Translations under genes and position numbers: made by a program
Assembly (NCBI RefSeq): GCF_004000865.1
Contig: NZ_BIMB01000026.1
Coordinates: forward strand, 32,057-96,056
Source: Paenibacillus elgii NBRC 100335
GTDB taxonomy: Bacteria > Bacillota > Bacilli > Paenibacillales > NBRC-103111
Length of the DNA: 64,000 nt
Direction: 5' to 3'
Notes under the pieces: generated by a model
The model's database searches: none
Told to the model about the DNA's origin: nothing
Seen by the model: the letters and a program-made list of their open reading frames with translations, nothing else
In this document: piece after piece, positions 17,342 through 25,644 of the stretch
Position numbering within the stretch: position 1 is the stretch's first letter
Layout of the letters: each line of letters begins with the position of its first letter

Positions 17342-17498
17342 TTCACTTTTGCCTCCCAGTAGTGAAAGCTCTTCATGACATATCCATTATTTGACTAGCC
17401 TGCCGAAAATATGCGCATGAATCTGCCGGAAGGTGCGGGGGATCGCTGTGGAGCGGTCGCGTCGAATAGAGCGTTCCGCGGGCTTATAGCAGAGGCTC

Positions 17499-18071
17499 CT
17501 ACAAACGGCGGCCCGGCCCCGCTACGGGTCTGCGATAGGGGGAGATCCACCGGCCGAGCGTAAACCCGATTCCGATAAGAAGGAACACAAGCGGGAGCAC
17601 GATGCCCATGCCGAGCCATAAGGCGGCTGACTCTACCAAGTCCGCCTCATAAAAGCGGTAAAGGGCGTACGAGGCATACGGGATTTCCACCAGCGCGGCG
17701 GTTACGGCTCCGACGGTATAGCTCCGCTTCCCCAGCGATAAGCCTACATGTTTGATGCCGTCCAGCAGCATGACCGCGACCATGCCGACGAAGACGGGGC
17801 CGAGCTTCCCGCCGTCCTCCACTGCTGTTGCGGCAATGTTTGCGCCAAGGCAGATCAGCGATCCGATCAGCGCGACGGCTGTCGCGAACTGAACGGTAAT
17901 GCTTTTGTCCCAATTCAGCGCCCGCTGCATCAACGGGGGCAAGGTGTGCTTGCGCGGCCGTATCCAGCGTTCCACGACGACGATTTCCTCGCCGTCATGA
18001 AGGAAGAAGGCGACCGGCAGGAGCCAGATCAACGTGTGCAGGGAAATCCAATCGTTCAGTAATGTGAGCAT
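17499..18071 (-). CDS. HXXEE domain membrane protein
   Basis: This 190-residue integral membrane protein has about five to six helices and the HXXEE family signatures: HDGEE (residues about 25-29 in FFLHDGEEIVVVERW) and a later DGIKHVG. The family is of unknown biochemical role. ATG 18071 has AAGGAGGAATC upstream, so the longer frame to 18122 is not used. A 16-bp palindrome (18111-18126) matching one in front of the neighbouring TetR gene lies in its promoter region. It is therefore probably the target of that repressor. Confidence 0.82.
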   Translation of the reverse strand: MLTLLNDWISLHTLIWLLPVAFFLHDGEEIVVVERWIRPRKHTLPPLMQRALNWDKSITVQFATAVALIGSLICLGANIAATAVEDGGKLGPVFVGMVAVMLLDGIKHVGLSLGKRSYTVGAVTAALVEIPYASYALYRFYEADLVESAALWLGMGIVLPLVFLLIGIGFTLGRWISPYRRPVAGPGRRL

Positions 18072-18110
18072 GTTCGATTCCTCCTTGGTTTGTTTATTAT
18101 TGAGTTGAAT

Positions 18111-18126
18111 TTGAGTGTGCACTCAA
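18111..18126. promoter_or_regulatory. TetR operator copy 1 (in front of the HXXEE gene)
   Basis: TTGAGTGTGCACTCAA is a 7-2-7 palindrome, 40 nt upstream of the HXXEE start. It differs at only two positions from the site at 18803-18818. Confidence 0.75.
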
Positions 18127-18163
18127 AAATTCTGCAAAAAAATTGGTCTTTCAGCGGAACGCA

Positions 18164-18781
18164 TTACGCATCACCCCTGTAAAGACCGTGGAGCATCAGG
18201 CCGACCAGTTGGCGAATATAAGCTTCTTCGTCGCCCAGCACGGCCATCTCGCTGCTGAAGCGGGAATGCAGCGCGAAATAAAGCAGAATTGACGCGTTAA
18301 GCATCGTTGCGGCAACGTGATAGGTTTGCTCGCTTATTTGCCCAACGGGGGCCGACTGCTTCAAAATGCCGCTTCCGGAAGCGCCGATGCTTCCGATAAG
18401 CCGGAGCACTTCCTGAGAAACGGCCTCATCCCGCATCATCTCCGGGGACCAGATCAGCAGCAGGTACTCCCGGTTCTCCTTCAAAAATTGCAGATACTGG
18501 CATCCGTACTGTACCAGCGCTTCGTCCAGCGGCAGCCGTTTCCACCGGTCCGCGCCGTCCTGCGCCAGCAGCGCGAAGGAGAAGCTGTTAACGATATGCA
18601 TGAGCAGCTTGCGCTTGCCGCCGAAGTAGTAGAAGATTAAGCCTTCCGTTACGCCGCCTTCCTCGGCAATTTCCTTGGTCGTGGTCGCATGATAGCCTTT
18701 CCCGGAAAAAAGGCGGAGGGCCGTGGCGACGATTTTTTGTTTTTTCAGCTCGGGATCGTTCTTTTCGCCTCTCGCCATCAT
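18164..18781 (-). CDS. TetR/AcrR family transcriptional repressor
   Basis: This roughly 205-residue protein has the N-terminal TetR HTH (IVATALRLFSGKGYHATTTKEIAEEGGVTEGLIFYYFGGKRKLL, about residues 16-60) and an all-helical ligand domain. The frame opens at a TTG (18796), but the tandem ATG at 18781/18778 follows GAAAGAAGG and is preferred. It sits upstream of the HXXEE membrane gene on the same strand. Matching palindromes occur in front of both genes, so autoregulation plus control of HXXEE is likely. The ligand is unknown. Confidence 0.9.
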   Translation of the reverse strand: MMARGEKNDPELKKQKIVATALRLFSGKGYHATTTKEIAEEGGVTEGLIFYYFGGKRKLLMHIVNSFSFALLAQDGADRWKRLPLDEALVQYGCQYLQFLKENREYLLLIWSPEMMRDEAVSQEVLRLIGSIGASGSGILKQSAPVGQISEQTYHVAATMLNASILLYFALHSRFSSEMAVLGDEEAYIRQLVGLMLHGLYRGDA

Positions 18782-18802
18782 TCGTCCTTCTTTCAAAAGA
18801 AA

Positions 18803-18818
18803 TTGAGTATGTACTCAA
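18803..18818. promoter_or_regulatory. TetR operator copy 2 (in front of the tetR gene)
   Basis: TTGAGTATGTACTCAA, a 7-2-7 palindrome 21 nt upstream of the TetR ATG. It shares the consensus TTGAGTRTGYACTCAA with the site at 18111-18126. Confidence 0.75.
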
Positions 18819-18970
18819 ATTATAGTCGGACCTCTCCAATTGTCAAGCCGTGCACGCACAGGGCTATGAACAGCAAACGGCAGCAAGCCCGCCTTCAGGG
18901 GACGGATTGCTGCCGTGCTATCTAATTCGAAGTCCGATTCAACGTCTGACCGGTATCCTGAAGCCCGCGC

Positions 18971-20086
18971 TCAGCCTTTGATGGCCGCGATGACCAGGAT
19001 CGCCCCGATCAGCACAAGCGGCGCCAGCATAATGACCCACGCCATCGGCCGGGCTGCGTTGATCGTCCAGCCGATGCCGACCCGCTTCTCGATAAACAGC
19101 GAAGGATCGTTGGGATTATAGTAGATCGATCCCAGCTTCCAATACTTGTCGTCATCGGCCACCCCGTGCACCAGCTTCCCGTCCGTTGCGGTCGATCCGC
19201 CGAGCCGGCTCCCGCCTTGCCCGGTAATGAACGAGACCACGAGAACCAAGATTAATATCAGAGCGGGAATCGTGATCGCCACGGTGACGAGTACCGAGCC
19301 ATCAAAGGGAAATAGCAAGAAAAACTGGATGAACGAGAACAGCACGAGCATCAAGAAGCCCATGACCATCAACACGAGGGACCAGATCCGGCGGAATCGG
19401 ATGTTCTGCTCGCGCGACTGCTCAGGCGCATTCGCGTCGATCTGCTGTTTGCTATTGCGAATCACCGTATTGATGGACGCGAAGATGAAGATCAGGACCA
19501 ACTGCATCACGTTCGGGAAAAAGACGTTCCAATACGTTTTAGGCTCGGTGGCTGTCGGGTTACCCTGCATATCGTACCGCGATACGAGAATATCTGGAAG
19601 CTTGTCGTAATTCAACAAAGCAATGACGGCGCACAGAGCGACGAAGGCCAGATGAACCAGATACCACCAGTCGGAATACGTCGTTTTCCGGTTCCGGAAC
19701 GAGGTGTCGACGGCAATGAACCGGGCGCTGGCGTCCTGTGTGGGACGCGCGGCCTTCCACAGCTTCATTTTGTTGTAATAGACGAGGAAGCTGACCGTCG
19801 CCGCCGCCAAAAGCGCCAAGGTAAAGCCGATGATGAACAGTCCCTGCTGCGTCTCGTTCGTTCGCTGGATGCCAAAAATCAAGACGATGAGGAGCACGGC
19901 TCCGATCGCCCCGTTCCACCAGGCATAGCGGCGGCGCATCGATTGCAGCTCGGGATCGTGATAATGCCGCGAATCGATCGATACGCCAAAATGATTTGTC
20001 GTTCTCGTAAAATACGGCAAACCGGCCAGCATCACAAGGACCGGCACAAAAATGGCGGCGACCAGCAACGCGATTCCAATATGCAT
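18971..20086 (-). CDS. DUF1648/DUF5808 multipass membrane protein
   Basis: This 371-residue protein has around seven transmembrane helices. The central LPDILVSRYDMQGNPTAT segment is the DUF1648 signature. The region near residues 310-345 (DDKYWKLGSIYYNPNDPSLFI, IGWTINAARP) is the DUF5808 signature. Members are often encoded next to YtrA-type GntR regulators in spore formers and may act in envelope stress, but the function is not established. It starts 12 nt after the GntR stop, with AGGAGGGG upstream, and is co-transcribed with it. Confidence 0.85.
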   Translation of the reverse strand: MHIGIALLVAAIFVPVLVMLAGLPYFTRTTNHFGVSIDSRHYHDPELQSMRRRYAWWNGAIGAVLLIVLIFGIQRTNETQQGLFIIGFTLALLAAATVSFLVYYNKMKLWKAARPTQDASARFIAVDTSFRNRKTTYSDWWYLVHLAFVALCAVIALLNYDKLPDILVSRYDMQGNPTATEPKTYWNVFFPNVMQLVLIFIFASINTVIRNSKQQIDANAPEQSREQNIRFRRIWSLVLMVMGFLMLVLFSFIQFFLLFPFDGSVLVTVAITIPALILILVLVVSFITGQGGSRLGGSTATDGKLVHGVADDDKYWKLGSIYYNPNDPSLFIEKRVGIGWTINAARPMAWVIMLAPLVLIGAILVIAAIKG

Positions 20087-20098
20087 GTAATCCCCTCC

Positions 20099-20482
20099 TT
20101 AGTTCCCTTTGATTTCGCGGAAAATGCCCTGGATAAACCCGAGCAGCTCCTCCTCGCGCATCCCGCGGCAGATGGCCTCGGCTGCGATCGGCGTCAGCTG
20201 CTCACGCAATTTATGTTTATACGCCTCGGTTACCTGCGGCATGCCGTCCGGTTGGACGACAACCCCTTTTTGGCGATGAACTTGAATGAAGCCTTCCTGC
20301 TTCAGGAGCGTGTAGGCTTTATTCACGGTATGCAGATTGATGCCGATATCCGAAGCGAGACTGCGCACGGAGGGAAGCGCCTCGCCGGGCTTCAAGGCGC
20401 CGCTTGCGATGCCTTCGAGAATTTGATTCATCAACTGGGTGTAAATTGGAGTCTCCGACTGTAAATCCAATTTAATAATCAT
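20099..20482 (-). CDS. GntR family regulator, YtrA subfamily
   Basis: This 127-residue regulator has a winged HTH (PIYTQLMNQILEGIASGALKPGEALPSVRSLASDIGINLHTVNKAYTLLKQEGF, about residues 12-65) and only a short C-terminal helical extension. Lack of a large effector domain is typical of the YtrA subfamily, which usually controls its own membrane-protein operon. It is first in a two-gene operon with the DUF1648 protein. A start ATG at 20482 follows a GAGGGG-type site. Confidence 0.9.
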   Translation of the reverse strand: MIIKLDLQSETPIYTQLMNQILEGIASGALKPGEALPSVRSLASDIGINLHTVNKAYTLLKQEGFIQVHRQKGVVVQPDGMPQVTEAYKHKLREQLTPIAAEAICRGMREEELLGFIQGIFREIKGN

Positions 20483-20537
20483 GAAATCCCCTCGTACCTT
20501 GGGCTTCCGGGGTTATCCCCGTGGTCCGGCCTCAAAA

Positions 20538-22256
20538 TTAGTTTTTGCCTTTCAGCCACCCGGCGATATCGTCAATCACGTAGGACGGCACGTTGCCGGG
20601 AAGGGCGTATTCCTTGCCGGTGGAAGGCTGATCGGACTCGACGAACCCGTGGTTCAGCTTCGGATAAAGCTTGTATACGACGTCCTGGCGCGCAGACAGG
20701 GCGGACTTCCAGCCGTCCAGATTGCTTGCGGTCACTTGAAAATCGTTGTCGCCCTGCAGGATGAGGAGCGGCGTCGATTGACGCTTGGCGATTTCCCCGC
20801 CCCGATAGTTCCGGAAGTCGAACCACCAGACCGGATTGCCCAGCGCAAAATCTTTCGGTATGTTCGCGGCGGAATATTGCGGGTCCTTCAAAAGAGCGAC
20901 TTGATGCTCCATCGCTTTCACCTGCTGCTCCAGCCCTTCAGTCGGCTGCCCCGCTTCCTTCGCCCATGCGAGCGCTTGTTTATTTTGCTCCAGAACGAGA
21001 TCCTCTAACGGTTGGGAAGGGCCGGCCATCACAATCGCTCCGGCAATGCTTTTCTGCTTGTCGGATTCGATGATGGACGGGACCAGCATCCCGCCCTGGC
21101 TGTGGCCGAGGACGATGATGCGCTTCGCATCGATGCGGCGGTCCTTTTGCAGCGTATGTACCGCGGCGATCGCATCGTCAACCGTTTCTTCCTTGACGGT
21201 AAAGGCCGGATGGAGCGCGCTCTTGAGCGTGTGCACCCGCGTCCGCTTCTCGTAGCGCAGCACGGCGATGTTGTTGGCGGCCAGACCGACGGCCAGATCG
21301 CGGAACGTCTTGTAGCTGCCGAGCGTTTCGTCGCGGTCGTTCGGCCCGGAGCCGTGGACGAGCACGATGGCGGGGAACGGCCCTTCGCCCTTCGGCAGCG
21401 TCAGCGTGCCGGGGAGCGGCGCTTCGCCTTCGCCGACCGTCACTTCCTCCTCCGAATAGAGCTCCCACTTGTCGTACTCCGGCTCGCGGTAATTGCCAGC
21501 GGGAGAAAGAGGCATGAAAATATCGTCGATTTTGCCGTTCGCGTCGAACCGGACGGCGATGCCCAGCGGCGTCGATTTTTCCGTCATATAGCCGAGCAGG
21601 GCGTTGCGTTGGACCGCCGAAATTTCCCGCTTGAGCGAGATGAGCCGTTTCGGCGCCCCTAGGATGCCGGTATTGCTGGTCCAGTACCCCGCAAGCTTCG
21701 CTTCCGGCAGCCCGGCCCGCAGCTTGTCGCTCAGCATCAGACTTGCCGCTTGAAATTGACCGTTTTGCAGCAGGTAAATGAAGTGGCTCCCCGCTGTGGT
21801 CACATCGGAAGGATCGATGGTCAGCCCGTTTGCGTCGTCCCACTCGATGGAGACTTGAAAGGCTTGCCGGATCGTATCCAGCGGAATTATCGTCGTATCG
21901 TTAACGATTGCAGCTTCCCGCGTCATGGAGATCGTTGTGGATTCATTGACTTTTGCGCTCCGTTCGCCGATGTTTACGGCGAGTTTGGCCGCGCCCCGGG
22001 TGACGGTAACCAGCCTGTTCTCCGTCTCCCATTCGACTCCCGCACCGATGGCTTCGGCGACGGCCCGCAGCGGGACCATCCGTGCGAGTGTGCTGGAAGA
22101 GCCGGTATCGGCTTCTTTGGCTGCTGCCGCTTCTTGAGCGCTCATCTGCTCCGCCGGTGTGCTTTCTGCCAGGGCGTGTGCCGGTTGGACGATCGCCGCC
22201 GCAAGCAGCGAACCGACGGCCAATTGTTGCATGCTGTGATTCCATCGTTTGCTCAT
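20538..22256 (-). CDS. secreted alpha/beta hydrolase with N-terminal stalk-type domain
   Basis: This 572-residue protein begins with a signal peptide (MSKRWNHSMQQLAVGSLLAAAIVQPAHALAE region). A copper-amine-oxidase-N-like repeat follows (about residues 55-135, with VPLRAVAEAIGAGVEWETENRLVTV). Then comes a DUF3887-like helical segment (about 140-230) and an alpha/beta hydrolase (about 260-570). The nucleophile elbow is LGHSQGGM, the oxyanion region is VLVHGSGPNDRDE, and the C-terminal acid and His are around LQGDNDFQV and KLNHGF. ATG 22256 follows GGGGGAACAG. Similar proteins are surface esterases or peptidases. Tandem TATAAC palindromes lie just upstream. Confidence 0.87.
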   Translation of the reverse strand: MSKRWNHSMQQLAVGSLLAAAIVQPAHALAESTPAEQMSAQEAAAAKEADTGSSSTLARMVPLRAVAEAIGAGVEWETENRLVTVTRGAAKLAVNIGERSAKVNESTTISMTREAAIVNDTTIIPLDTIRQAFQVSIEWDDANGLTIDPSDVTTAGSHFIYLLQNGQFQAASLMLSDKLRAGLPEAKLAGYWTSNTGILGAPKRLISLKREISAVQRNALLGYMTEKSTPLGIAVRFDANGKIDDIFMPLSPAGNYREPEYDKWELYSEEEVTVGEGEAPLPGTLTLPKGEGPFPAIVLVHGSGPNDRDETLGSYKTFRDLAVGLAANNIAVLRYEKRTRVHTLKSALHPAFTVKEETVDDAIAAVHTLQKDRRIDAKRIIVLGHSQGGMLVPSIIESDKQKSIAGAIVMAGPSQPLEDLVLEQNKQALAWAKEAGQPTEGLEQQVKAMEHQVALLKDPQYSAANIPKDFALGNPVWWFDFRNYRGGEIAKRQSTPLLILQGDNDFQVTASNLDGWKSALSARQDVVYKLYPKLNHGFVESDQPSTGKEYALPGNVPSYVIDDIAGWLKGKN

Positions 22257-22280
22257 ATGCTGTTCCCCCAAGCTTGTAGT

Positions 22281-22313
22281 TATAACTGTTATACTATAAA
22301 TATAACAGTTATA
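22281..22313. promoter_or_regulatory. paired TATAAC-W-GTTATA palindromes, candidate operators
   Basis: TATAACTGTTATA (22281-22293) and TATAACAGTTATA (22301-22313) are exact reverse complements of each other. Each half is itself palindromic apart from its central base. Their 20-bp centre spacing (two helical turns) and position 25-57 bp upstream of the hydrolase start suggest two dimer-binding sites over its promoter. The regulator is not known. Confidence 0.55.
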
Positions 22314-22461
22314 CATAGAGAGTCAAGGGACGATTGCAAATTGCAGATGCTAAATTATAATTATTACTAATAAGCTGAAGGAGATCCGGCAACCCATTCG
22401 GTTTTCTGTTATAATGGGAGCAACGGATAAGCTTGATTTAGGATGAAGGCGGTGTGATGTC

Positions 22462-22824
22462 TTGGAAAAAGTGCTGCAAGAACAATGCGATGAGACCTGT
22501 GAAGGCACCTCTCAGATTGATGATTTGAAGGAAAGTTTGATCCCGGAAGCGACGGCGGCCGGACTGGCGGACGTATTCAAAGCGCTGGGCGACCCGACGC
22601 GGGTGAAGATTATATATACGCTGCTGCAAAAAGAGCTCTGCGTGCATGACCTGACCTTGGTTCTGGAAATGGGGCAGTCGGCGATTTCGCATCAGCTTCG
22701 CTACTTGCGCAATTTACGTATCGTAAAGCGGCGCAAAGTAGGGAAGACGGTATTCTACTCGCTCGACGACGAGCATATCGAGCAAATTTTCGTGCAGATG
22801 CTGCAGCACGTCAAGCACGTCTAG
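22462..22824 (+). CDS. ArsR/SmtB metalloregulator (CadC/CzrA-like)
   Basis: This 120-residue winged-helix repressor has the HTH at LCVHDLTLVLEMGQSAISHQLRYLRN (about residues 60-85). The C-terminal helix has metal-ligand spacing DEHIEQIFVQMLQHVKH, matching the alpha-5 Asp/His/His site of zinc-sensing SmtB/CzrA proteins. An N-terminal CDETC pair could add an alpha-3N-type Cd/Pb site. The start is a TTG at 22462 with AAGGCGG 9 nt upstream. An in-frame stop at 22444 rules out a longer form. It precedes the P-type ATPase and is presumably its repressor. TATAAT at 22410-22415 is a likely -10. Confidence 0.9.
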   Translation: MEKVLQEQCDETCEGTSQIDDLKESLIPEATAAGLADVFKALGDPTRVKIIYTLLQKELCVHDLTLVLEMGQSAISHQLRYLRNLRIVKRRKVGKTVFYSLDDEHIEQIFVQMLQHVKHV

Positions 22825-22841
22825 CGGTAAGTGAGCATACT

Positions 22842-22870
22842 AAAGCAGGGGGAGATCCTCCTGCTTTTTT
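22842..22870 (+). terminator. intrinsic terminator after the ArsR gene
   Basis: AAAGCAGGGGGA pairs with TCCTCCTGCTTT around a short loop and merges into a T-run ending near 22871. The ATPase therefore needs its own promoter. Confidence 0.85.
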
Positions 22871-22915
22871 TATATTTCTTTTTCATCGCTGGTTCAAAAG
22901 AAGGGCGAACGACGG

Positions 22916-22973
22916 TTGACAGATCTGCGCTGGATGACATAAGATGGTAATAAACGTATGAACAATTAATCAT
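22916..22973 (+). promoter_or_regulatory. promoter and SmtB-type operator of the P-type ATPase
   Basis: TTGACA (22916-22921) and TAAGAT (22940-22945, 18-bp spacing) form the promoter. Downstream, ATGAACAATTAATCAT (22958-22973) is an imperfect dyad containing the TGAACA half-site typical of ArsR/SmtB operators. It is placed to block initiation. Confidence 0.6.
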
Positions 22974-22997
22974 GTATTGCATAGAGGAGATGGAGAT

Positions 22998-25481
22998 ATG
23001 TCCGGCAAACCATCCTGCTGCGGGGCTGGAGCGCCGCACGGCAGCAAGCCTGACGTTCATGGAAACGGCGATCCCCGGCACGGCCAAGAACTAGAGCATA
23101 CGCATGATGCCGGGTGCGGACACGACCACGAGCATGGTCATGATCACAAGCATGGTCATGATCGCAGTCACAATCACGGTGACGCTCACGATCACAGCCA
23201 CAGCCATGACGCTTGCGGCTGCGGGGATCATCATGATCATGACCACAGCCACGACCACGGTCATAGCCACGATCACGGCGCCTGCGGCTGCGGAAGCAGC
23301 CACGAGGAGGATGCGGCCAATGCCGCCCTGGCGGCGGCGGCTGCGGAAGCTGCTGCGGCCGGAGCGATATCCAGCGTGTACCGCATCGAAGGAATGGACT
23401 GCGCGGATTGCGCGCGGAAGCTGGAGAAACGGGTCGGGGCGCTGGCGACCGTCCGGATCGCTTCGGTCAATTACGGGGCCGCCAAAATGACCGTCATTCA
23501 TGACGGGACGGCCGGGGAAGCCGTCATGCAGACGGTAAGGCAGGCGGGCTACACGGCCATCGCCGACAACGGCACGCTGCCCGGGACCCACGGAGAGCAG
23601 CCGTTCTGGAAACGCAACAAAAAAGCGGTGCCGACGGCGGTATCTGGAGCGGTGTTTTTGGTTGCTTGGCTGCTTGCCTCAATCAAAGTCGCGCCGGAGT
23701 CGGTCGTCACGCTGCTGTATGTAGCGGCCATGGTGATCGGCGGATTCCGCATCGCGCGTACCGGCATCTACGGGCTCAAGTCGGGGACGATCGGCATGGA
23801 TCTGCTTATGACCGTAGCCGCGATCGGCGCCGGCTGCATCGGGCAGTGGGAGGAAGGGGCCGCCGTTGTGGTGCTTTTCTCGCTCGGCGAGACGCTTGAA
23901 GCCTACACGATGGACCGGACCCGCAGGTCGATCCGCGGATTGATGGATTTGTCGCCCAAGGAGGCGCTGGTCCGCAGGCAAGGCAGCGAGATGAAGCTGC
24001 CGACGGGGCAGATCGAAGTCGGGGACATTCTGCTCGTGAAGCCCGGCGAAAAAATCGCCATGGACGGGATGGTCGTTCAAGGAACTTCGTCGGTGAATCA
24101 AGCTCCGATTACGGGCGAATCCGTTCCGGTGCTCAAAGAAACGGGCAGCGAAGCGTTCGCCGGTACGATCAACGGGGAAGGGGCGCTGGAAATCCGGGTA
24201 ACCCGGCGCGTGGAAGACAACACGCTGTCCCGCATCATTCGTATGGTCGAGGACGCTCAGGTGCAGAAAGCGCCGTCGCAGCGGTTCATCGACGCCTTTG
24301 CAAAGTACTATACCCCTGCCGTGCTTCTTATTGCGCTTGGGATTGCGGTGATTCCCACGCTGGCGTTCGGCCAGCCGTTCGAGCCGTGGTTTTACCGCGC
24401 GTTGATGATGCTCGTCGTGTCTTGCCCTTGCGCCTTGGTCATTTCTACGCCCGTCAGCATCGTATCGGCGATCGGCAACGCGGCGAGACACGGCGTATTG
24501 ATCAAGGGCGGCGCGTATTTGGAACGGCTCGGCGCCGTAGAGGCCGTCGCCTTCGACAAGACCGGCACGTTGACGGCCGGCGTGCCCGAGGTGACGGAAT
24601 GCATTCCGCTGGGAGGAAGAACTGCGGAAGAGGTGCTCACGATCGCAGGAGGGATCGAGGCCCGGTCAGGGCATCCTGTCGGCGAGGCGATCGTTAGAAA
24701 AGCAAAGCGGGAGGGCGTGCCGCTTGCGGACATCACGGAGTTTGCCGCCGTGCCCGGACGCGGGGCTAAAGCGCAAGTCGGCGGCAGCTTATTCTTTATC
24801 GGGAGCCCCCGGTGGTTCGTCCAAGAGCTGGGCGTTTCCCTGGAATCGCTGCAGGGAGAGCTGGAGCGGCTGGAAGGCCAAGGAAACACCGTCATGGTGC
24901 TGGGTACGGCGGAGGAGCCGTGGGCTGTCTTCGCGGCCTCCGACGAGCTTCGTCCGAACAGCCGTACGGCATTGGAGCAGCTTCGCGCCGCAGGCATCCG
25001 TCAAGCGGTGATGCTGACCGGCGACAACCGGGGAACGGCCGAGGCGACCGCCTCCAAGCTGGGCGGGATCGCCTACCGCGCCGAGCTGCTGCCGCAGGAT
25101 AAAGTAACCGCCGTCCGCGAGCTGATGAACGAGCACGGGCATGTCGCGATGGTGGGGGACGGCGTCAACGATGCGCCTGCGCTGGCCACGGCTACCGTAG
25201 GCATCGCAATGGGGGCAGCCGGCACCGACACGGCGCTTGAAACGGCCGATGTCGCCCTGATGGCGGACGATCTGTCCAAACTGGCGTACACGGTGCGGCT
25301 AAGCCGCCGTGCGCTGAGGATTATTAAGCAAAATATCGCCTTTTCCCTGCTTGTGAAGGCAGTCTTTCTCGCTCTCATCTTCTTCGGAGCTTCGACGCTC
25401 TGGCTGGCGGTGCTGGCCGACACGGGCAGCTCGCTTATCGTCATTGCCAACGGTATGCGGCTGCTCCGCATCAAGCCGTAA
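22998..25481 (+). CDS. cadA: heavy-metal P1B-type ATPase (Zn/Cd/Co exporter) with His-rich N-terminus
   Basis: This roughly 827-residue efflux ATPase uses ATP to export Zn(II)/Cd(II) or related ions. Residues 1-105 are extremely His/Cys/Asp-rich (CGCG blocks and HDH repeats). An Ala-rich linker and one HMA domain with GMDCADC (132-138) follow. Then come the membrane CPC motif in VSCPCALVIS, the phosphorylation site DKTGTLT, the nucleotide-binding HPVGEAIV, and the hinge GDGVNDAPA. The terminal NIAFSLLVKAVF helix with its Lys supports the Zn/Cd subgroup rather than Cu. ATG 22998 follows GGAGATGGAG. The ArsR sensor upstream suggests metal-induced expression. Confidence 0.93.
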   Translation: MSGKPSCCGAGAPHGSKPDVHGNGDPRHGQELEHTHDAGCGHDHEHGHDHKHGHDRSHNHGDAHDHSHSHDACGCGDHHDHDHSHDHGHSHDHGACGCGSSHEEDAANAALAAAAAEAAAAGAISSVYRIEGMDCADCARKLEKRVGALATVRIASVNYGAAKMTVIHDGTAGEAVMQTVRQAGYTAIADNGTLPGTHGEQPFWKRNKKAVPTAVSGAVFLVAWLLASIKVAPESVVTLLYVAAMVIGGFRIARTGIYGLKSGTIGMDLLMTVAAIGAGCIGQWEEGAAVVVLFSLGETLEAYTMDRTRRSIRGLMDLSPKEALVRRQGSEMKLPTGQIEVGDILLVKPGEKIAMDGMVVQGTSSVNQAPITGESVPVLKETGSEAFAGTINGEGALEIRVTRRVEDNTLSRIIRMVEDAQVQKAPSQRFIDAFAKYYTPAVLLIALGIAVIPTLAFGQPFEPWFYRALMMLVVSCPCALVISTPVSIVSAIGNAARHGVLIKGGAYLERLGAVEAVAFDKTGTLTAGVPEVTECIPLGGRTAEEVLTIAGGIEARSGHPVGEAIVRKAKREGVPLADITEFAAVPGRGAKAQVGGSLFFIGSPRWFVQELGVSLESLQGELERLEGQGNTVMVLGTAEEPWAVFAASDELRPNSRTALEQLRAAGIRQAVMLTGDNRGTAEATASKLGGIAYRAELLPQDKVTAVRELMNEHGHVAMVGDGVNDAPALATATVGIAMGAAGTDTALETADVALMADDLSKLAYTVRLSRRALRIIKQNIAFSLLVKAVFLALIFFGASTLWLAVLADTGSSLIVIANGMRLLRIKP
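23080..23290 (+). repeat. imperfect His-codon repeats in the ATPase N-terminus
   Basis: Runs of CAT/CAC codons alternating with GAC and GGT give low-complexity DNA of CATGATCACAGCC-type units. This encodes the His-rich metal-binding arm and is coding, not a mobile repeat. Confidence 0.7.
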
Positions 25482-25503
25482 AGCCGCGAGGCTCCATGCC
25501 CAA

Positions 25504-25533
25504 CCGCCTTTCCTTGCGAAAGGCGGTTTTTTT
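25504..25533 (+). terminator. intrinsic terminator after the P-type ATPase
   Basis: CCGCCTTTC (25504-25512) pairs with GAAAGGCGG (25518-25526), followed by seven T. Confidence 0.92.
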
Positions 25534-25644
25534 GCTTCAGCCTGAAAGCCGCGCCGTTCGTTTCCATCCGCGCCGTCTTTTTCCCGGTCGGTCCGCATAG
25601 GCTGTAACAGACGGGCCGTACAGGCCGGGGAAGGGGGAGCCGCG

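Noticed and set aside
17342..17498. PerR box searched for upstream of the catalase
   Set aside because: No TTATAATNATTATAA-like sequence is present in the gap.
23080..23290. His-codon repeats considered as a mobile or regulatory repeat
   Set aside because: They encode the metal-binding arm of the P-type ATPase in frame and need no other explanation.
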